Shown here in pieces: positions 6,920 through 11,576 of a stretch of 11,576 nucleotides of DNA. The position numbers and the translations under genes were made by a program. This DNA comes from Clostridia bacterium (GTDB taxonomy: Bacteria > Bacillota > Clostridia > Christensenellales > Borkfalkiaceae). Positions within the stretch are counted from its first letter, which is position 1. Each line of letters begins with the position of its first letter. Below the pieces are notes generated by a model. That model was not told the DNA's origin. It was given only the letters and a program-made list of their open reading frames with translations, and made no database searches. The DNA lies in contig JAJPXK010000079.1 in the NCBI GenBank assembly GCA_021205485.1, positions 1-11,576 of the forward strand. The letters run 5' to 3'.

Positions 6920-7526
6920 AATATATTAGTGGCGCAGTATTCTAGTCAGTTGACGTTGATACGAAGACGGGGTTAAACTACCGTTAAAGGGCATATCGAT
7001 GAAGTTTCTGGTATCTGCTTGGTTTGCCCAAATTCGGGTGGATGCTGGGAGTAAAGGTTTATGGGAACTGCGTAACGGCATATGACAGTCCACCCATTTA
7101 CCGTGGAGGCAGACGGCACTTATGACTGCCGCCTGTATAAACCTGCTATCGGGCGAAAGCTCGGTACAGAGTAGCCTGCCTTGCGTGAGATCAGCGGATA
7201 ACAGATCAAAGCGAGCCTTATGTGTGGCCACGCATAGCTTTCGCTATCGCTGTTTGAAATTGATTTTGCAAAAGAGGATAAGCTCAACGCTAATTGCCAA
7301 GGAAAGCTTCTAGACTGTAAAAGTATTAGAGATTACGGTGTGGTCTAAGTGGCGATTCGGTTGTGTATTCGGAAACGGTGCAAACGTGTTCTTAAAAGGA
7401 AACTGCTTCTTCGGCGACGGGAAGTGAACGCGGGGGAAATCCTACCGAACCTTAAGCCGCAAAGTTTATTTAATATAAGCCACTTTATATATTATCACGC
7501 ACAATGTTTTTGTGCGTATTTTTTTT
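6920..7526 (+). ncRNA. ole: OLE RNA (ornate, large, extremophilic RNA)
   Basis: A roughly 607-nt structured noncoding RNA gene filling the gap between ispA and the OapA gene. The identification rests mainly on context. Known OLE RNAs are about 600 nt, lie in the nusB-folD-ispA-dxs-tlyA neighbourhood and have oapA directly downstream, as here. The sequence behaves like structured RNA. It opens with AGTGGC (6928-6933), which pairs with GCCACT (7479-7484); outside that, ATATA (6921-6925) pairs with TATAT (7486-7490), closing the molecule end to end. Inside, GGGTGGA (7036-7042) pairs with TCCACCC (7089-7095), GGCAG (7108-7112) with CTGCC (7126-7130), and GCGAAAGCT (7153-7161) with AGCTTTCGC (7236-7244). 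In other bacteria OLE forms a membrane ribonucleoprotein with OapA and helper proteins, and its loss causes sensitivity to short-chain alcohols, cold and magnesium. Ends are inferred from the promoter and terminator. A group II intron is unlikely: no reverse transcriptase and no domain V. Confidence 0.92.
7497..7526 (+). terminator. Intrinsic terminator at the 3' end of OLE RNA
   Basis: ACGCACAA (7497-7504) pairs perfectly with TTGTGCGT (7510-7517) around a five-base loop, followed by A and eight T residues (7519-7526). This is the strongest terminator in the window. It ends the RNA only 14 bases before the ATG of oapA, so the downstream genes must rely on read-through. Confidence 0.88.
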
Positions 7527-7540
7527 ACAGACGGTTTATT

Positions 7541-8185
7541 ATGAGTAAAGACGATAATTGTAGCAATGAAAGCAGTTTAAACGACGATTCTGACGTTCCC
7601 TTGCCGGAACAGGAAGAAAACGCGAAGGCAAATAAAAAGGTTAAAAAGAAAAAGAAGAAGATACCCTCATGGGTAAAATGGGGTATTGTAGTTCTTATAC
7701 TTTCGTTTGTGCTGAGCTTTTTATTCAGCCTGCTTACCGAGGTCGCGATAAGCGACAGCCCCGTGTATGTCTGCGTAATCGCCCTTGTGGTTTTGCTGTT
7801 TTTAAATATCGGCTGCGATATGCTGGCGAACGCTGTTTTGTCGTGCAACGCCGAAGGTTTTAACGCGATGGCTTCAAACAAAATAAGGGGAGCCAAGCGG
7901 GCTGTAAAATTTTGCAAAAATTCCACAAAAATAGCAAGCATTTTTGCCGACGTGATAGGCGATATCTGCGGCATTGTAAGCGGTTCCGCAGGCGCGGCCC
8001 TCGCTGTAGGCTTCGGCGTAAACGGCGAAATCGCAGCGATGTTTATATCTATCCTCGTAAGCGCCGTAATAGGCGCCCTTACGGTAGGCGGCAAGGCGTT
8101 CTGCAAGTATATCGCTTTAAAATATAACAGGCAAATTACATTTGCTTTTGCAAAGTTTACAACATTTTTTGTTAAGGAAAAATAA
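7541..8185 (+). CDS. oapA: OapA, OLE RNA-associated membrane protein
   Basis: Integral membrane protein that binds OLE RNA and holds it at the cell membrane. The 214-residue protein has an acidic, serine/asparagine-rich N-terminus (1-28), a lysine cluster at 32-40, and four predicted membrane helices (about 44-69, 74-98, 131-160 and 163-185). The basic loop 114-130 lies between helices 2 and 3. DVIGD (137-141) matches the DxxxD motif known to be conserved and functionally important in OapA, and four helices match the family. I chose ATG 7541: longer reading upstream would run through the OLE 3' region and its terminator. No good Shine-Dalgarno precedes it. The stop overlaps the dxs start (TAATG). 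Identity comes from position plus helix count and motif; overall similarity was not measured. Confidence 0.9.
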   Translation: MSKDDNCSNESSLNDDSDVPLPEQEENAKANKKVKKKKKKIPSWVKWGIVVLILSFVLSFLFSLLTEVAISDSPVYVCVIALVVLLFLNIGCDMLANAVLSCNAEGFNAMASNKIRGAKRAVKFCKNSTKIASIFADVIGDICGIVSGSAGAALAVGFGVNGEIAAMFISILVSAVIGALTVGGKAFCKYIALKYNRQITFAFAKFTTFFVKEK

Positions 8186-9918
8186 TGCTCGAAAATATTT
8201 CGTCCGCCGATATCAAGGCGATGAACCTTGACCAGTTGAACGGGCTTTGCGAACAGCTTCGCAATAAAATTATATCTACCGTAATGGTAAACGGCGGACA
8301 TCTTGCATCAAATTTAGGGGCGGTGGAACTTACTGTCGCCCTGCATTATGTTTTTGATTTTCCCGAGGATAAGGTAATATTCGACGTAGGCCACCAGTGT
8401 TACGCTCATAAACTTCTTACGGGCAGGGCGCAAAAGTTTGATACTTTACGCAAACGCGGCGGCATATCGGGCTTTCCTAAACGGGAAGAAAGCGAGTATG
8501 ACTGTTACAACACCGGCCACGCGGGTACGTCTGTTTCCGCGGCTTTAGGCATGGCGAAGGCCCGCGATATAAAGGGCGAAAACTACAACGTTATCGCAGT
8601 AATCGGCGACGGATCGTTCAACAACGGCCTTGTTTACGAAGCTTTCAACAGCTTAAAACCTTTGAATACAAATATTTTGCTGATAGTTAACGACAACGGA
8701 ATGTCCATTTCCCCTACCGTCGGCAGCATGCACGAATATCTTGACGCTCTCGCTGCGGACAGCGAGGAGCAGTACCATAAAAAACGCCGAGCCGATATAT
8801 TTGAAAAGTTCGGCTTTAATTACGACGGCGTGTACGACGGCAACAGCCTGGAAGAACTGATACCCGTTCTTACAGACATTAAAGAAAAGCTTAAGTCGCA
8901 GCCGATAATTCTTCATATTCTGACTAAGAAGGGCAAGGGGTACGCGTTTTGCGAGGAAAATCCCGAGGCCACTCACGGCATATCGGACAGCACTGCCATA
9001 CCTTACAGCGTGGAGTACAGCGAAGTTTTAGGCAAAAAGCTCTGCGAGATTGCCGAAAAAGACAATCGCATTGTGGCTGTGACCGCCGCCATGACCGGAA
9101 GTTTAGGGCTTACGCCTTTTTTTGAAAAATACCCCGACAGAGCCGTAGACGTAGGCATTTGCGAGGAACACGCCGCGATACTGTGCGCGGCGATGGCTGC
9201 AGACGGTTTAAAGCCCTATTATGCGGTATATTCAACATTTTTACAGCGTTCTTTCGACGAAATTATAATAGATATCTGCAGCCAGAATTTGCCTGTGACG
9301 ATCTGTGCAGACAGGGCTGGCGTTTCAGGCTCGGACGGAGAAACTCATCAGGGCGTATTTGACCTGTCGTTTTTAATTCCCGTGCCAAATATTACCATTG
9401 CCGCGCCTAAGGACGCAAAAGAATTCCAGGATATGCTGGAATTCAGCGTAAACTTTAACGGCCCGTTTGTTATACGTTATCCTCGCGCGTGCAATCATGT
9501 ATTCAGCAAGCAAAGCCCTATAGAATACGGCAAATGGGAAAGACTTTGCCGCGGCGACGGCAGAGCCGCTATTTTAGCCTGCGGCGAAAGGGCGATAACG
9601 CGCGCGTACATTGCTTGCGATATTCTTAAAAAATACAATATCGCGCCAGAAATTATCAACGCGAGGTTTATCAAACCCCTCGATTGCGAACTGTTAGACG
9701 GACTGAAGGCAGACCTTATAGTAACTATAGAAGATAATGTCTGCGACGGCGGTTTTGGTTCGTTTGTGGCAAGTTATTTATCGGAAAGCGGAAAGAAGGT
9801 TAAAATCTTCGGATACAGAGACGAATTTATAGAACAGGGCGGCGTTGAGGAGCTTATGGACGATTACGGCCTTAAAGCTGGCGATATTGCCGAATACATA
9901 AAAAATGAGATTGGATAA
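8185..9918 (+). CDS. dxs: Dxs, 1-deoxy-D-xylulose-5-phosphate synthase
   Basis: Thiamine-diphosphate enzyme joining pyruvate and glyceraldehyde 3-phosphate, the first step of the MEP isoprenoid pathway. Visible motifs: GGHLASNLG (37-45), DVGHQCYAHK (67-76), the ThDP/metal motif GDG (141-143) to NDN (169-171), NGMSIS, the catalytic glutamate in GICEEHA (E327), YSTFLQRSFDEI (349-360), DRAG and GETHQGVFDLS. At 577 residues it is shorter than the usual 620 or so. The missing part is mostly the linker after residue 186, where the usual lysine-rich stretch is short. The usual DGHD reads DGNS at 218-221. AAGGA (8174-8178) sits six bases before ATG 8185, and the start overlaps the oapA stop by one base. 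tlyA overlaps the end by 14 bases. It supplies precursors for ispA upstream. Confidence 0.95.
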   Translation: MLENISSADIKAMNLDQLNGLCEQLRNKIISTVMVNGGHLASNLGAVELTVALHYVFDFPEDKVIFDVGHQCYAHKLLTGRAQKFDTLRKRGGISGFPKREESEYDCYNTGHAGTSVSAALGMAKARDIKGENYNVIAVIGDGSFNNGLVYEAFNSLKPLNTNILLIVNDNGMSISPTVGSMHEYLDALAADSEEQYHKKRRADIFEKFGFNYDGVYDGNSLEELIPVLTDIKEKLKSQPIILHILTKKGKGYAFCEENPEATHGISDSTAIPYSVEYSEVLGKKLCEIAEKDNRIVAVTAAMTGSLGLTPFFEKYPDRAVDVGICEEHAAILCAAMAADGLKPYYAVYSTFLQRSFDEIIIDICSQNLPVTICADRAGVSGSDGETHQGVFDLSFLIPVPNITIAAPKDAKEFQDMLEFSVNFNGPFVIRYPRACNHVFSKQSPIEYGKWERLCRGDGRAAILACGERAITRAYIACDILKKYNIAPEIINARFIKPLDCELLDGLKADLIVTIEDNVCDGGFGSFVASYLSESGKKVKIFGYRDEFIEQGGVEELMDDYGLKAGDIAEYIKNEIG

Positions 9919-10660
9919 ATTTCTTGCAGAAAAATATGGATCCCGAACCAAAGCGTCGGCCGCTGTTTCTAAAGGGCTGGTAAAGGTAAACGGCAAAATA
10001 AGCTTCCCTGCGTACGAAGTTAAGGAAGGGGACGATATTCAGGTCGCCGAAGAGGAGATTTCTTTTGTCTCTGCGGGGGGCTATAAACTATACAGGGCGT
10101 TGAACGAGTTCGGTTTTGACGTAAAAGACAAGATTTTCGCCGATATAGGGGCGAGCACGGGAGGTTTTACCGACTGCCTTTTGCTGAATGGGGCTAAAAA
10201 AGTCTACTGTATAGACGTAGGCGAAAGTCAGCTCGCCGAAAGTTTAAAGGATAAAAACGTAGTAATAATTGACAATTACAACGCCCGCAATCTGAATAAA
10301 GAGCTTTTTTCCGAGCAGCTTGACGGGGCGGTGGTTGACGTCAGTTTTATATCGCTGACGTATATTCTGCAGCACGTAAGCGACGCTTTGACCGACAATA
10401 AACATTGCCTCGCTTTAATCAAACCGCAGTTTGAATGCGAAAGCAAAAATGTAGGCAAAAACGGCATAGTAAAGGGCGACGACAAAAAGAGGACTATAAT
10501 TAAAAAAATCTACGATTTTGCCCTGTCTTGCAACCTTGCGCCGCAAAAACTCTGCTACGCTCCGATAATCAAGGGCAAAAATACCGAGTTTGTAATTTTG
10601 CTTGAAAAAGGGGGGAAGGAAGTTCCCTTTAACGCTCTTATAAAATCCGTAAGATTGTAA
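9905..10660 (+). CDS. tlyA: TlyA family rRNA 2'-O-methyltransferase
   Basis: Ribosomal RNA cytidine 2'-O-methyltransferase of the TlyA/hemolysin A family; it modifies 16S and/or 23S rRNA, and the hemolysin name is historical. An N-terminal S4 RNA-binding domain (1-60; RLDKFLAEK at the start, GLVKVNGK at 24-31) is followed by an FtsJ-like Rossmann domain. The SAM-binding motif is ADIGASTGGFTD (79-90). The K-D-K-E catalytic set is K61, D145 (VVDVSFISL), K173 (LIKPQFE) and E228. The 251-residue length is slightly below the usual 270. The start overlaps dxs by 14 bases and lacks an obvious ribosome-binding site, suggesting coupled translation. A terminator overlaps the stop codon. Confidence 0.94.
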   Translation: MRLDKFLAEKYGSRTKASAAVSKGLVKVNGKISFPAYEVKEGDDIQVAEEEISFVSAGGYKLYRALNEFGFDVKDKIFADIGASTGGFTDCLLLNGAKKVYCIDVGESQLAESLKDKNVVIIDNYNARNLNKELFSEQLDGAVVDVSFISLTYILQHVSDALTDNKHCLALIKPQFECESKNVGKNGIVKGDDKKRTIIKKIYDFALSCNLAPQKLCYAPIIKGKNTEFVILLEKGGKEVPFNALIKSVRL

Positions 10661-10680
10661 TTTTGCGGGTTTTATTTTTT
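10642..10680 (+). terminator. Intrinsic terminator overlapping the tlyA stop codon
   Basis: AAAATCCGTAAGA (10642-10654) pairs with TTTTGCGGGTTTT (10661-10673), 13 bp including three G-U pairs, around the loop TTGTAA. The loop ends with the tlyA TAA. ATTTTTT follows. It ends the oapA-dxs-tlyA unit. Confidence 0.75.
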
Positions 10681-10689
10681 AACAAATTT

Positions 10690-10719
10690 TTGCATATTTC
10701 CGTCTTGCATATTTGCATA
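10690..10719 (+). repeat. Direct repeats overlapping the nadK promoter
   Basis: TTGCATATTT occurs at 10690-10699 and again at 10705-10714, 15 bases apart, and a partial TTGCATA follows at 10713-10719. The second copy contains the -35 hexamer of the nadK promoter. The arrangement could be an operator for a regulator, but in AT-rich intergenic DNA it could also be chance. Confidence 0.4.
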
Positions 10720-10733
10720 AAACGGTGTATAAT
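10705..10733 (+). promoter_or_regulatory. Sigma-A-type promoter for nadK
   Basis: TTGCAT (10705-10710), a 17-base spacer and a perfect TATAAT (10728-10733). Transcription should start near 10740, only about three bases before the nadK ATG, predicting a leaderless or near-leaderless mRNA. It begins a new unit after the tlyA terminator. Confidence 0.78.
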
Positions 10734-10742
10734 ATCACTTGT

Positions 10743-11555
10743 ATGAAAGCAGGGATTTATTTTAATAAAAACTTTACAGATAAATACATTAAACTTTCAG
10801 GATATATAAGCGAAAAGTTAAAATCACGCGGCATTGATTGCATTGTTGTACAAAGCGAGAACGATTTTGACCGCATAGACGCGCTTATAGTTCTCGGCGG
10901 CGACGGATCTATCTTAACCGTTTCGGCAAAATGCGCAAAACGCGGCATTAAAATCATGGGCATAAATTACGGCCATATAGGTTTCCTCGCCGAATTTGAG
11001 CAGGAAAAACTTGACAACGCGATAGACCTTATATGCTCAAAAGATTTTAAAACGGAAAGGCGCAGCATGCTGGATATAGAGGTAAACGGCAAAAATTACC
11101 TCGCATTAAACGACTTTGTTATACAGCGCAGCACATGCGGCAACAAGTACAGCAATACAATAAACCTTACGGCGGAAATAGACGGCTCGGTTGTAGATAA
11201 TTACCTTGCCGACGGGATAATAGTATGCACGCCTACGGGATCAACGGCGTATTCTCTCGCCGCGGGCGGGTCAATACTCACTCCGTCGATAAACGCCTTC
11301 GCGCTTACGCCGCTCTGCGCTCATTCGCTTCATTCAAGGCCTATTGTTTATTCCGACAGTTCTGTTTTGAAAATAACCTTTGAAAAAAACAATACTGCCG
11401 TAAATATTGCCGTTGACGGCGCCGTAATAGGCGAATACGAGGACAGCGTAACGGCGACGATTACAAAATCGCAATATTTTGTGGAATTTATCACCTCGGG
11501 ACAGATAGATTTTTTTGATAAACTTTTATTAAAATTAAACAAGTGGAGCAGGTAA
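10743..11555 (+). CDS. nadK: NadK, NAD kinase
   Basis: Cytosolic kinase phosphorylating NAD to NADP with ATP or polyphosphate. It shows the GGDG motif (52-55), GINYGHIGFL (73-82), the ND pair (123-124, in LNDFVIQ), the glycine-rich DGIIVCTPTGSTAYSLAAGG (157-176) and SRP (198-200). At 270 residues it is of family length. ATG 10743 is chosen because the protein then opens with MKAGIYFNK, as NAD kinases do. The alternative TTG at 10713 lies upstream of the predicted transcription start and would put the -10 box inside the gene. There is no Shine-Dalgarno, which fits leaderless translation. A gene starting at 11558 follows two bases after the stop, probably in the same unit. It supplies NADP for reductive steps such as FolD and the MEP pathway. 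Confidence 0.95.
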   Translation: MKAGIYFNKNFTDKYIKLSGYISEKLKSRGIDCIVVQSENDFDRIDALIVLGGDGSILTVSAKCAKRGIKIMGINYGHIGFLAEFEQEKLDNAIDLICSKDFKTERRSMLDIEVNGKNYLALNDFVIQRSTCGNKYSNTINLTAEIDGSVVDNYLADGIIVCTPTGSTAYSLAAGGSILTPSINAFALTPLCAHSLHSRPIVYSDSSVLKITFEKNNTAVNIAVDGAVIGEYEDSVTATITKSQYFVEFITSGQIDFFDKLLLKLNKWSR

Positions 11556-11557
11556 AA

Positions 11558-11576
11558 GTGTACAGAAACGACAGAC
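11558..11576 (+). CDS. Start of a downstream gene, possibly arginine repressor (partial)
   Basis: GTG at 11558 opens a frame reading V/M-Y-R-N-D-R before the window ends, with CAGG (11549-11552) about five bases upstream as a possible ribosome-binding site. In the conserved gene order of Firmicutes, argR/ahrC and recN follow tlyA and nadK, and a short basic opening suits ArgR. Six residues cannot prove this. Confidence 0.35.

Noticed and set aside
6926..7313. Open frames on both strands inside the OLE region (a 101-codon frame on the minus strand, 6926-7231, and a 63-codon frame on the plus strand, 7122-7313).
   Set aside because: No ribosome-binding sites, no recognisable protein features, and both are covered by RNA helices. 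They are chance frames in a structured RNA gene.
6920..7526. Group II intron, or another large RNA such as RNase P or tmRNA.
   Set aside because: No reverse transcriptase, no GUGYG-type 5' boundary and no domain V hairpin. I see no clear RNase P core or tmRNA tag reading frame. Gene context points to OLE.
7349..7540. A 64-codon in-frame extension upstream of the oapA ATG.
   Set aside because: It would be read through the OLE 3' domain and its terminator hairpin, gives an arginine/cysteine-rich non-protein-like sequence, and would destroy the expected OapA N-terminus.
7525..8301. A 258-codon open frame on the minus strand opposite oapA.
   Set aside because: It is antisense to a well-supported membrane protein and reads into the dxs start and the OLE terminator. 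It has no ribosome-binding site and no recognisable domain.
1..11576. CRISPR arrays, insertion sequences, phage genes, tRNA or rRNA genes.
   Set aside because: No regularly spaced repeats, transposase or integrase motifs, or tRNA-like cloverleaf sequences were seen. The window is conserved core chromosome apart from the OLE-oapA pair.

Overview
This is chromosomal DNA of a spore-forming, low-to-moderate GC Gram-positive bacterium of the Clostridia type. The evidence is a complete eight-gene spoIIIA sporulation operon, a classic Firmicutes housekeeping cluster, and tightly packed same-strand genes with ATGA-type overlaps. I cannot name the species. Every gene is on the + strand.

Layout. (1) 33-4310: spoIIIAA to spoIIIAH, the mother-cell half of the channel between mother cell and forespore. 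(2) 4320-4740: an Asp23-family gene with its own promoter and its own intrinsic terminator. (3) 4750-6875: nusB, folD and ispA (farnesyl diphosphate synthase type), nearly without gaps. (4) 6885-7526: a 665-base stretch without a credible protein gene. It holds a large structured noncoding RNA that I identify as OLE RNA (ornate, large, extremophilic), bracketed by a sigma-A-type promoter and a strong intrinsic terminator. The predicted transcript is about 607 nt, and its two ends can pair with each other. (5) 7541-10660: a four-helix membrane protein identified as the OLE-associated protein OapA, then dxs and tlyA, overlapping like an operon and closed by a terminator. (6) 10690-11576: a fresh promoter, nadK (probably leaderless), and the first codons of a next gene that may be argR.

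How it fits together. Known OLE loci sit among isoprenoid and one-carbon genes (nusB, folD, ispA, dxs, tlyA) with oapA directly downstream of the RNA, and this window reproduces that order. FolD makes 10-formyl-THF; Dxs and IspA are early and chain-elongation steps of isoprenoid synthesis; TlyA methylates rRNA; NadK makes NADP. The OLE-OapA membrane ribonucleoprotein is the outstanding item. Compared with the familiar Bacillus order, accB/accC are missing between spoIIIAH and asp23, and xseA/xseB between folD and ispA.

Limits: identifications rest on motifs, gene order and hand-checked base pairing. No database search or folding program was run.
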